Assembly (NCBI GenBank): GCA_026416755.1 | Contig: JAOAEP010000002.1 | Span: forward strand, 1-13,332 | Reading direction: 5' to 3' | Source: a bacterium | Lineage (GTDB): Bacteria > Ratteibacteria > UBA8468 > B48-G9 > JAFGKM01 | Length of the DNA: 13,332 nt | Part shown: positions 1-6,539 of the stretch, in pieces | Layout of the letters: each line of letters begins with the position of its first letter | Position numbering within the stretch: the stretch's first letter is position 1 | Notes under the pieces: generated by a model | What the model saw: the letters and a program-made list of their open reading frames with translations, nothing else | Databases searched by the model: none | Told to the model about the DNA's origin: nothing | Position numbers and translations under genes: made by a program

Positions 1-318
1 AATAATAAGAATTTTTTTAAATTCATTTTTTTTAAAAAAATTTTTTGCTTTTTTATAAAAATTTTCATCCGTAATATCAAAAATTTCTGAAGAAAATTTT
101 TTTATTACAGATGGAGTAAATTTTAGTGTATGCCATGCACAAACTTTAATAATTCCTTCTTTTAAATATCTGACCTTTTCTTTTTCTATAATAAATTCTT
201 CAAGTTCTTTTGAATTTTCTTTTATATTTTTAACAAATAAAAAATTATCCATTACACTTATATAGAAATTATTAACTATAAAAAACTCCTTTACGATTTC
301 TAAAGCGGGTATACTCAT
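1..318 (-). CDS. Hypothetical protein, N-terminal part (runs off the left edge)
   Basis: The minus strand is open from an ATG at 318-316 to the window edge with no stop, giving the first 106 residues of a longer protein. It begins MSIPALEIVKEFF and is rich in Lys, Glu, Phe and Ile. There is no signal peptide, clear membrane helix or metal motif. Its most distinctive stretch is CAWHTLKFTPS near residues 60-70. The start lies 2 nt after the stop of the prepilin peptidase gene, so the two are almost certainly cotranscribed and perhaps translationally coupled. No strong Shine-Dalgarno is visible. I do not recognise the family. Operon position is the only hint of a link with pilus or secretion-pseudopilus biology. 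The frame is well supported because it stays open through several homopolymer runs with ordinary codon use. Confidence 0.7.
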   Translation of the reverse strand, partial: MSIPALEIVKEFFIVNNFYISVMDNFLFVKNIKENSKELEEFIIEKEKVRYLKEGIIKVCAWHTLKFTPSVIKKFSSEIFDITDENFYKKAKNFFKKNEFKKILII

Positions 319-320
319 TT

Positions 321-1115
321 TTAATTTATAAAAATTTTTATTGACTCAACAAAAAAATAACTTATGTATCTCCCTTTTAAAAATATTGAAACTATTGTCC
401 CAATTGCAAGATAAGGACCAAATGGTATTAAATCCCCAAAATTTTTTTTTCTAATTATCATTAAAGGGATATTAAAAATAACTCCTGCAAAAGAAGCAAT
501 AAGTAATGTAATAATTACACATTTCCATCCAAGAAAAGCGCCTACCATCCCAAGAAGTTTCACATCACCTCCTCCCATTGCTTCTTTTTTAAATAATAAT
601 TTTCCAATAAATCCTAAAAAGATTAAAATCCCTCCCCCTAAAATAGTTCCTTTCAAAGAATATAAAAATCCATTTATATGGTCCATGTTGTGTATTCCGG
701 GAAAAAGGAAAGAAAGTAAAAGACCAATTATAATTCCTGGAATTACTATGATGTCAGATATTAAAAATGTTTCTATGTCAATGAAACTAACTATTATAAG
801 ACATAAAATTAAAAAGTTATAAATTATTGTTGATATTGTAAGACCAAACCTTTTGTATATAGCAAAAAATAAAATACCTGTTAAAAGTTCAACAATAAAA
901 TATCTTGGTGAAATAGGTTTTTTACAGTTTCTACACCTTCCTTTTAAAAATATATAACTTAATATAGGGATATTATCATACCACTTAATTGATTTATTGC
1001 AATAAGGACAAAAAGAGTTTGGATAAACAATTGATTTACCTTTTGGTAATCTGTAAATACATACATTAGCAAAACTTCCAAAAAATAATCCAAGAATAAA
1101 GAATAAAAATCCCAT
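321..1115 (-). CDS. pilD: Type IV prepilin peptidase / N-methyltransferase (PilD/GspO family)
   Basis: This inner-membrane aspartyl protease would cleave the leader of type IV pilins or type II secretion pseudopilins and methylate the new N-terminus. At 264 aa it has the full family length. The N-terminal domain shows GSFANVCIYRLP (residues 13-24) and the paired CxxC motifs CPYC (36-39) and CRNC (61-64), expected to bind zinc in the cytoplasmic methyltransferase loop. The catalytic aspartates are visible: D113 in FIDIETFLISD and D184 in GGGDVK, separated by hydrophobic segments. The rest is a series of membrane helices. The ATG at 1115 has only weak ribosome-binding sequence. The gene is divergent from the plus-strand genes, and a second minus-strand gene starts 2 nt downstream. 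No pilin or secretion genes adjoin it in the window, but a broken pseudopilin-like gene lies near 6 kb. Confidence 0.93.
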   Translation of the reverse strand: MGFLFFILGLFFGSFANVCIYRLPKGKSIVYPNSFCPYCNKSIKWYDNIPILSYIFLKGRCRNCKKPISPRYFIVELLTGILFFAIYKRFGLTISTIIYNFLILCLIIVSFIDIETFLISDIIVIPGIIIGLLLSFLFPGIHNMDHINGFLYSLKGTILGGGILIFLGFIGKLLFKKEAMGGGDVKLLGMVGAFLGWKCVIITLLIASFAGVIFNIPLMIIRKKNFGDLIPFGPYLAIGTIVSIFLKGRYISYFFVESIKIFIN

Positions 1116-1142
1116 ATTTCTATTTTAACTTAAATTTAAAAA

Positions 1143-1171
1143 TTATCAAATTCACACCATTGTAGTATAAT
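1143..1171 (+). promoter_or_regulatory. Probable sigma70-type promoter for the 1193 gene and possibly the tol genes
   Basis: TTATCA at 1143-1148 (4 of 6 matches to the -35 consensus) and a perfect TATAAT at 1166-1171 are separated by 17 bp. Transcription would start near 1178, just before the GGAG ribosome-binding site at 1183-1186. It sits in the only intergenic space left of the 1193 gene and points the right way. AT-rich DNA yields chance -10 boxes, but the spacing and position make this one credible. Confidence 0.6.
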
Positions 1172-1192
1172 AATCAAAAAATGGAGTAAAAG

Positions 1193-1981
1193 TTGAGATA
1201 TATAAATATTAAAAATATCAAAATAAGTAGATTTATTATTGGAGGCAATCCCTTTAGTGGCTTTTCTCATCTTTCAAAGGAAATAGATATAAAGATGAAA
1301 AAATACTTTACATCAAATAGAATTAAGGAAACATTGCGAGAAGCTGAGAAATATGGAATTAATACTTTTATAGGAAGAGCTGATAATCACATTATGAGAA
1401 TTCTTTTGGAATATTGGGAAGAAGGAGGAAAAATTCAATGGATTGCTCAGACATGTCCAGAAATAAAATCTCAAGAATTAAGTATTGACATGGCTATAAA
1501 TAATAATCCGATAGGATGTTACATTCACGGAGGATACGTTGATTATCTTTTTTTAAATAAGAGAATTGTAGAAGTTTTTCCTTTAATAGAAAGAATTAAA
1601 AAAAATGGTATACTTTCAGGTATAGCAGGACATATTCCTGAAGTTTTCATATGGGCAGAAAAAAATATAGATGTAGATTTTTATATGTGTAGTTATTATA
1701 ATCCGATCTATAGAAAAGAAAAACCAGAAAAAAGTGAAGAAGAAGAACAGTTCTCAGATACAGATAGAGAAAAAATGATTAAAGTTATTAAAAAACTTCA
1801 AAAAGTAGTAATTCATTATAAAATTATGGCAGCTGGAAGAAAAACCCCAGAAGAAAGCATTTCATTCTTAAGTAAAAATGCAAGAGAAAATGATATGGTA
1901 TGTATTGGAATTTACCCAGAAATGAAAAAAGAAATGATAAAAGAAAATATAGAATTAATGAAGAAATTTAAATTTTTATAA
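1193..1981 (+). CDS. TIM-barrel protein of unknown function, aldo-keto reductase-like
   Basis: The start is a TTG at 1193, chosen because GGAG at 1183-1186 is 6 nt upstream and no better-placed ATG exists. The product is 262 aa, cytosolic, with no signal peptide. Alternating beta-like and helical stretches suggest a TIM barrel: IIGGNPFSGFSH (15-26), NTFIGRADNH (57-66), IGCYIHGGYVDYLF (107-120), GILSGIAGHIP (139-149), DFYMCSYYNP (162-171) and YKIMAAGR (209-216). The glycine-rich first strand and the order of strand-end motifs recall aldo-keto reductase-related barrels. The canonical AKR Asp/Tyr/Lys/His tetrad cannot be confidently assigned, so oxidoreductase activity is not established. A very acidic segment (EKSEEEEQ, about 179-186) breaks the fold near the middle. 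It lies 39 nt upstream of tolQ and may be cotranscribed with it. Confidence 0.72.
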   Translation: MRYINIKNIKISRFIIGGNPFSGFSHLSKEIDIKMKKYFTSNRIKETLREAEKYGINTFIGRADNHIMRILLEYWEEGGKIQWIAQTCPEIKSQELSIDMAINNNPIGCYIHGGYVDYLFLNKRIVEVFPLIERIKKNGILSGIAGHIPEVFIWAEKNIDVDFYMCSYYNPIYRKEKPEKSEEEEQFSDTDREKMIKVIKKLQKVVIHYKIMAAGRKTPEESISFLSKNARENDMVCIGIYPEMKKEMIKENIELMKKFKFL

Positions 1982-2020
1982 TCTTTTTGACTTAATAAAA
2001 ATAAAAGATAAAATTATTGT

Positions 2021-2653
2021 ATGGAAAATATTTGGATTTCTGCTTGGAAACATTGTGATATATTTGGGAAAATTGATCTTGTCTTACTTGGTATTTTATC
2101 TATCTATTCTTGGTATATAATTTTTGAAAAAATCTCTATTTTAAGAATTTCTTATAAAAGAAATAAGGAAGTTGAAAAATCATTTCTTGCTCAAAAAGAG
2201 ATAAAAAAAATTCCATGTCCATTGTATTCAACTCTTGATTATCTCACCACTCTTATAAGATATGATAAAATTACTCCTGATATGAGCAAAAAATATATTG
2301 AAAAGGCATTTGTAAGAGAACAAAATAACCTAGAAAAAAATCTTACATCTCTTGCAACAATTACAGCAATTGCACCATTTCTTGGACTTCTTGGAACTGT
2401 TTGGGGGCTTTTAATCGCTTTTACAAATATGTCAATTACTGGTTCTTCCTCTATAAAAGTGGTAGCAAGTGGAGTAGCAGAAGCATTGATTACAACAGTT
2501 TTAGGGTTATTAGTAGCCATTCCTGCTGCTGTGGGGTATAATTTTTTAAGAGATAAAATACAAATTCTAATGGATGAAATGGAGTTTTTGATACCACAGA
2601 TAGAGAAGTTTTTGGATGAATATTTTATAAAACAAAATGAGAAACAGAAATAA
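2021..2653 (+). CDS. tolQ: TolQ/ExbB-type proton channel subunit
   Basis: This is an inner-membrane channel subunit of the MotA/TolQ/ExbB family, which together with TolR uses the proton gradient to energise a TolA-type transenvelope protein. The 210 aa product has the family topology: one helix at about 19-35, a cytoplasmic region, then two long helices at about 112-134 and 149-176. The signature is clear in ITAIAPFLGLLGTVWGL (114-130) and SGVAEALITTVLGLLVAIPA (150-169), including the channel-lining Thr residues. It is slightly shorter than E. coli TolQ, mainly in the loop and tail. The ATG start has only weak Shine-Dalgarno sequence. Its end overlaps the next gene by 17 nt. ExbB is the alternative name, but the downstream TolB favours Tol. 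Confidence 0.92.
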   Translation: MENIWISAWKHCDIFGKIDLVLLGILSIYSWYIIFEKISILRISYKRNKEVEKSFLAQKEIKKIPCPLYSTLDYLTTLIRYDKITPDMSKKYIEKAFVREQNNLEKNLTSLATITAIAPFLGLLGTVWGLLIAFTNMSITGSSSIKVVASGVAEALITTVLGLLVAIPAAVGYNFLRDKIQILMDEMEFLIPQIEKFLDEYFIKQNEKQK

Positions 2654-3029
2654 TAAAACATCTCTTGCTCAAATAAATATAACAAACCTTGTTGATATTG
2701 CTTTAACACTGGTAATAATTCTTTTGATGATAGCACCGATGATAGAACATGGTATAGAAGTTCAACTTCCAAAATCATCTCCTTATGAGATGAAAATAGA
2801 AAAAAGTATTATAATTACAGTAGCACCAGAAAATCAATATTTTATTGCTGGGAAGAAAATGAGTTTAGAAGAAATTTATAATTTTTTAAAAGAAAAAAGT
2901 CATGAAAAAGATATTTCTGTAATTGTAAAGGGAGATGAAAAAGTTTTTTATGAAGATATAGTTAGAATTCTTGATATAGTAAAAAAATGCAAAATAGATT
3001 TGATTGGACTTGCTACACAAGTAGAGTAA
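2637..3029 (+). CDS. tolR: TolR/ExbD-type biopolymer transport protein
   Basis: This is the partner of TolQ: a single-helix inner-membrane protein with a periplasmic domain, whose membrane aspartate carries protons. The 130 aa product has a short cytoplasmic N-terminus, then the family motif INITNLVDIALTLVIILLM with the key Asp at residue 20. A TolR-like periplasmic domain follows, with IEVQLPKSS after the helix and the repeated alpha/beta pattern ending in DIVRILDIVKKCKIDLIGLA. The gene starts 17 nt inside tolQ, implying translational coupling, and its 3' end may overlap the following gene. Length is close to E. coli TolR (about 142 aa). Confidence 0.92.
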   Translation: MRNRNNKTSLAQINITNLVDIALTLVIILLMIAPMIEHGIEVQLPKSSPYEMKIEKSIIITVAPENQYFIAGKKMSLEEIYNFLKEKSHEKDISVIVKGDEKVFYEDIVRILDIVKKCKIDLIGLATQVE

Positions 3030-3757
3030 AAATAAAAAGTTTTATCATATCTTTTTTATTTCATTTTTCTTTATTTATAGGATTTTTTCTCCCTTTCCCT
3101 CAAAAGTATAAAAATATTGAAAAGGAGATTTTTATTGTTAAACTAGTGAATATCCCACAAATAGAAATTCCAGAAATAAAAGAGAAAAAAGATATAAAAT
3201 TTGAAAGGAACTTTTTACCTGAGCCCAAAAACAAAAGAATAGGAAAATCTTATGTTAAAGAAGAAAAGATAGAAAAAAATATGGAATTCTCCGAAACATT
3301 TTCTCCTGAAGAATATAAGAAAAAACTATATTCTAAGATTGCAAATATAAGAGAGAAAAACATAGAGAATATTAAATCCACTTCTCAACCAACTATAAAT
3401 ATTAAAATCCCAGAAATGAAGTCAATTAAAATTACAGTGCCTCAAATAGAGACAGAATCATATCAACCCTCTTTTTCAACTGAAATTCCATTATGGTATA
3501 TAAATCTTATAAAAAAGAGAATAGAAGAAAATTGGTTATTTAAGGAATACTTAATAGATTTATCTTCAATTGTTTCTTTTAGAATCTATAGAGATGGAAG
3601 AGTTGAAAATATTTATATTGAAAAAAGCTCAGGCTATAAAAAATTTGACAACTCAATAATAGAAGCGATAAAATCGGTTAAAACATGGCCATCTTTTCCA
3701 GAAGGAATAAAAGATAGATACCTTGATATTATTATTGAATTTAAAACGGAGGGATAG
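2987..3757 (+). CDS. tolA: TolA/TonB-like energy transducer with C-terminal TonB domain
   Basis: This transenvelope protein is expected to carry force from TolQR to the outer membrane. It has one N-terminal helix (about residues 19-37), a long charged periplasmic linker rich in Lys, Glu, Ile and Pro, and a C-terminal domain (about 165-256). That domain has the TonB/TolA pattern: IKKRIEENW, then VSFRIYRDGRVENI, then SSGYKKFDNSIIEAIKS and TWPSFPEG. The linker lacks the long Ala/Lys helix of E. coli TolA and looks more like TonB, so the tol name rests on tolQ, tolR and tolB around it. The start is uncertain. The only ATG is at 2987, 43 nt inside tolR with no Shine-Dalgarno, and no ATG, GTG or TTG lies in frame between it and the membrane helix. 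Its stop abuts tolB. Confidence 0.85.
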   Translation: MQNRFDWTCYTSRVKIKSFIISFLFHFSLFIGFFLPFPQKYKNIEKEIFIVKLVNIPQIEIPEIKEKKDIKFERNFLPEPKNKRIGKSYVKEEKIEKNMEFSETFSPEEYKKKLYSKIANIREKNIENIKSTSQPTINIKIPEMKSIKITVPQIETESYQPSFSTEIPLWYINLIKKRIEENWLFKEYLIDLSSIVSFRIYRDGRVENIYIEKSSGYKKFDNSIIEAIKSVKTWPSFPEGIKDRYLDIIIEFKTEG

Positions 3758-4975
3758 ATGAAAAAAAATTTTTTCTTTTTTCTTATTTTTTTAAATTCAA
3801 TCCTTTTTTCACAAACTCAGATATTTATTCAAATTACAAAAAATTTATCTGAAAAAGCAGATACATTTTTAATTTTTAGTGTTGTAAAAGACGATTTTTT
3901 CAATAAATTCATTGAAACATTATCACAAGACCTTAAATTTTCTGGCTATTTTAAAATAGAGGGCACTAAAATTACAGATAACATTGAGAAGGTAAAAAAA
4001 GAAGTTGTTACTCAAATAATTATAATGGGTGAACAAAAACAGGAGGTAATGAATATAAAAGTAGAAGATGGACTTGAAAGAAGAGTGTTATATGAAAATG
4101 TCTATAATATTTTAAAAGACCCTAGATATTTTGCCCATATAGTGTGTGATGATATAGTTGAAAAATTAACGGGAAAACCGGGAATTGCAAAAAGTAAAAT
4201 TTTATTTACATCTGATAAACAGGGGAAAAAACAGATATTTATGATTGATTATGATGGATTTAATTTGAAACAAATTACCAATTTAGATTATCTCATTAAT
4301 TATCCTCGTTATTTAGAAAAAAATGAAATACTTTTTGTTTCTTATGAAGATGGGTATCCTAAATTATCTAAATTAAATCTGATATCAAATAAAATTGAAA
4401 CGTTTATTGCATTACCTGGGTTAAATGCTTGTGCTTTTCCATTGAAAAAAACAAAAGAAATTGCTCTTGTCTTAAGTTTATCTGGTGACCCAGAAATATA
4501 TATTGCTGACTTTTATGGGAAAATTAAAAAAAGATTGACTGAAAATAAAAAAATTGATAGTTCTCCTTCTTTTTCACCAGATGGTAAACTTATTACTTTT
4601 GTGTCAGATAGAGATGGGAAACCACAGATATATATAATGGATAGAGATGGATATGGGATAAAAAGAATAAGTTATATTTCAAACTATTGTACTTCTCCTT
4701 TCTTTTCACCGGATGGTAATTTTATTGCATATATATATTCAGAAGGTGGACGTTTCGGTCTTGCCATTTATGATATCAATACAGAAAAAACAAGAGCAAT
4801 AAGTGACTTAAACTGTGAAGAAATCTGGTGGGCTCCTGATTCAAGACATATTGTTTATTCAAAAATAGACAAAAAACAATCATTAGAGATTATAGATATC
4901 TTTACAAAAGAAGTAAGAACATTAATATCAGGAAATTTTAATTGTTTTAGTCCCAATTGGTTTTCTATTGAATAA
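3758..4975 (+). CDS. tolB: Tol-Pal system beta-propeller protein TolB
   Basis: This periplasmic protein of the Tol-Pal complex links the inner-membrane motor to outer-membrane Pal. It is 405 aa, close to E. coli TolB (430 aa). Residues 1-18 form a signal peptide with an unusually Phe-rich core, with likely cleavage near Ser18-Gln19. An N-terminal alpha/beta domain covers about 20-135. The propeller follows with TolB/WD40-like repeats: KILFTSDKQGKKQIFMID (147-164), SFSPDGKLITFVSDRDGKPQ (271-290), FFSPDGNFIAYIYSEGG (315-331) and WAPDSRHIVYSKID (358-371). It starts immediately after the preceding stop and is preceded by a strong GGAGGG around 3749-3754. Pal and YbgF, which usually follow tolB, are absent here and an EamA transporter takes their place. 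Confidence 0.93.
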   Translation: MKKNFFFFLIFLNSILFSQTQIFIQITKNLSEKADTFLIFSVVKDDFFNKFIETLSQDLKFSGYFKIEGTKITDNIEKVKKEVVTQIIIMGEQKQEVMNIKVEDGLERRVLYENVYNILKDPRYFAHIVCDDIVEKLTGKPGIAKSKILFTSDKQGKKQIFMIDYDGFNLKQITNLDYLINYPRYLEKNEILFVSYEDGYPKLSKLNLISNKIETFIALPGLNACAFPLKKTKEIALVLSLSGDPEIYIADFYGKIKKRLTENKKIDSSPSFSPDGKLITFVSDRDGKPQIYIMDRDGYGIKRISYISNYCTSPFFSPDGNFIAYIYSEGGRFGLAIYDINTEKTRAISDLNCEEIWWAPDSRHIVYSKIDKKQSLEIIDIFTKEVRTLISGNFNCFSPNWFSIE

Positions 4976-4978
4976 GAA

Positions 4979-5854
4979 TTGAAAGGATATATATTTGCTT
5001 TAATTTCAGTTTTCTCGTGGGGAACTGTATTTGTTGTAAGTAGATTTGTTATTTATCGTGAAATTATAAACCCTTTTGTTCTTGCATTTTGGAGATTCTT
5101 CTGGACTTCCTTTTTTCTTCTTTTTTTTATAAAATTTAATTTTAAAAAAATTTTTAGAATTTTCAAAAAGGACGCTTATAGATTTTTATTCCTTGGGCTA
5201 TCCGGAATTTATTGCATGTCAATTTTTATTTTTATTTCTGTCAAAACTTCAACTGCAACAGTTTCAAGTATTTTAATGAATTCAAATCCTATTTTTGTAC
5301 TTATAATATCCATAATCTTTTTAAAAGAAAAAATATCTATTGAAAAAATTTTAGGAATTTTATTTGGATTTATAGGTTGCACTATTGTAATAAAAAGTGA
5401 TTTGAATATTTTTTCCTGGGAAGGAGAAAAAATAAATATTTATAGTTTACTTGCCGCTATTAGTTGGGCTATTTATACAGTAATTGGAGAAGAACCAACA
5501 AAAAAATATGGAGCAATTGAAACAACTTTTATTGCTTCATTAATTGGATGTTTTTTTTTATTTATTACAGTAAAAATACTTAATTTAGATTTATTTGGTA
5601 AAAACATATCTGGATTTTTATCAGGAGTCTATCTTGGTATATTCCCTACAGGAATTGGTTTTACATTGTGGTTTTTAGCACTTAATTATTTAAAACCATT
5701 TTACCTAGCACCTTTCCAATATTTATCTCCTTTGATCACATATTTACTTTCAGTTTTAATTTTAAAAGAAAAAGTTTCTCCTATTATTTTTTTAGGAATG
5801 TTATTAATTTTTTTCTCTCTTTTTTTAACTCAAAAAATTGATAAATCAAACTGA
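4979..5854 (+). CDS. EamA/DMT-superfamily transporter (RhaT/YdcZ-like permease)
   Basis: This integral inner-membrane carrier belongs to the drug/metabolite transporter superfamily; its substrate cannot be told from sequence. The 291 aa product contains two tandem EamA repeats, about residues 3-140 and 150-285, giving ten predicted helices. Family-typical stretches are FSWGTVFVVSRFV (12-24), the end of repeat 1 (TATVSSILMNSNPIFVLIIS with a LKEKIS loop and GFIGCTIVIKSD), and the matching end of repeat 2 (YLSPLITYLLSVLILKEKVS). The start is a TTG at 4979, 3 nt after the tolB stop, chosen because it places the first helix correctly; there is little Shine-Dalgarno sequence. It is probably the last gene of the tol transcript. 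Confidence 0.85.
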   Translation: MKGYIFALISVFSWGTVFVVSRFVIYREIINPFVLAFWRFFWTSFFLLFFIKFNFKKIFRIFKKDAYRFLFLGLSGIYCMSIFIFISVKTSTATVSSILMNSNPIFVLIISIIFLKEKISIEKILGILFGFIGCTIVIKSDLNIFSWEGEKINIYSLLAAISWAIYTVIGEEPTKKYGAIETTFIASLIGCFFLFITVKILNLDLFGKNISGFLSGVYLGIFPTGIGFTLWFLALNYLKPFYLAPFQYLSPLITYLLSVLILKEKVSPIIFLGMLLIFFSLFLTQKIDKSN

Positions 5855-5855
5855 T

Positions 5856-6186
5856 TTAACATCGTTGAGAAAATTCTCTTCTTCTTTGCATCATCCTTTC
5901 TCTTAATTTTTTCATAAATTCTTGTCTTTTGGCTCTCTGATCGGGATTTTTTAATGATGATCTGTTTCTTGCTCTTTGAAGCCTTACATTTTGTTCATCT
6001 GTAAATTTATCATGATCAAAAAAAATGAACTACTAAAATTGGAGGATTATCTCTATTTATAGAAGGTAACAAAACTGCACGGGAACAATAATGATCACAA
6101 TCTGAAACATAAAGGGGAAAAACCAAATAAAGTTTTTTTAAATTATTAAGACAATTTTCAAAAATTGAAATTATTTTTGATTTATA
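5856..6186 (-). pseudogene. Broken pseudopilin-like gene (N-truncated and frameshifted)
   Basis: The minus strand reads in two frames joined at the run of eight A at 6018-6025. The upstream frame (stop to stop, 6186 down to about 6018) contains ENCLNNLKKLYLVFPLYVSD and DHYCSRAVLLPSINRDNPP, then VVHFF, and ends at a stop directly after the run. Removing one T restores VVHFFDHDKFTDEQNVRLQR and then a very basic tail (AKRQEFMKKLRERMMQRRRE) ending at the stop 5856-5858. The CxNNLKxxxxxFxxYxxDxD pattern matches the segment just after the N-terminal helix in DUF1559-type prepilin-like proteins. Here the cleavage site and hydrophobic helix are missing, and the frame closes at 6187-6189 without a start codon. 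The stop is 1 nt from that of the convergent EamA gene. A sequencing error in the homopolymer could explain the shift, but not the missing N-terminus. Confidence 0.6.
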
Positions 6187-6193
6187 TTAAAAT
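6165..6193 (+). promoter_or_regulatory. Probable promoter of secG and the following genes
   Basis: TTGAAA at 6165-6170 and TAAAAT at 6188-6193 each match the sigma70 consensus at 5 of 6 positions and are 17 bp apart. Transcription would begin around 6200, just upstream of the AAAGGAG ribosome-binding site that serves secG. It is the first intergenic position after the convergent remnant, where a new transcript is needed. High local AT content limits certainty. Confidence 0.5.
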
Positions 6194-6222
6194 AAAATAT
6201 GAAATTGAAAGGAGATAAAAAA

Positions 6223-6531
6223 ATGTATATGATATTATTAATTTTGCATATTATAGTTTCATTATTTTTAATATTTGCTGTTTTAATTCAAAGTGGGAAA
6301 GGTTCTTCAATGGCTAATATTTTTGGAGGAGGAGGGATGGAAAATGTTTTTGGTGCAGAAACACCTAAAATTTTAAATAGAATAACGTCTTTTTTAGCAA
6401 TAATGTTTATAATTACTTCCATATTACTCGCTATACTTCCTGGGAAATTAACTACAAAAAGTATCTTGAAGGAAGAATTACAAAAAAAACAAAGAGTCCT
6501 TCCAACTCCCTCTCTTCCTCCAAAAAATTAA
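6223..6531 (+). CDS. secG: Preprotein translocase subunit SecG
   Basis: This small membrane subunit of the SecYEG channel stimulates protein export. I place the start at the ATG at 6223 because AAAGGAG with GGAG at 6211-6214 lies 8 nt upstream. The in-frame ATG at 6199 would include this ribosome-binding site within the coding sequence and add eight charged residues. The 102 aa product has the family layout: helix 1 (MILLILHIIVSLFLIFAVLI), the conserved loop QSGKGSSMANIFGGGGMENV (in which QSGKG and the GGG run are typical), then NRITSFLAIMFIITSILLA as helix 2 and a short tail rich in Lys and Pro. It is followed after 8 nt by the phosphatase gene. Confidence 0.9.
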   Translation: MYMILLILHIIVSLFLIFAVLIQSGKGSSMANIFGGGGMENVFGAETPKILNRITSFLAIMFIITSILLAILPGKLTTKSILKEELQKKQRVLPTPSLPPKN

Positions 6532-6539
6532 AATGAAAT

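Noticed and set aside
1..60. Dense A and T runs at the left edge as a repeat or origin-like element
   Set aside because: They form lysine, phenylalanine and asparagine codons in an open frame and have no repeat unit or DnaA-box-like sequence.
2239..2778. 179-codon minus-strand open frame opposite tolQ/tolR
   Set aside because: It lies opposite two genes with clear family motifs, its translation is rich in Ser, Ile and Leu with no recognisable domain, and it would cross the overlap of two genes. It is an antisense shadow.
5867..5878. GAGAAAATTCTC as a terminator hairpin after the EamA gene
   Set aside because: The stem is only 4-5 bp, AT-rich with a tiny loop, and no clean U tract follows; it is also part of the coding sequence of the broken gene.
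6199..6222. Upstream ATG at 6199 as the secG start
   Set aside because: The AAAGGAG ribosome-binding site lies inside this extension and is ideally placed for the ATG at 6223; SecG proteins start directly with the first helix.
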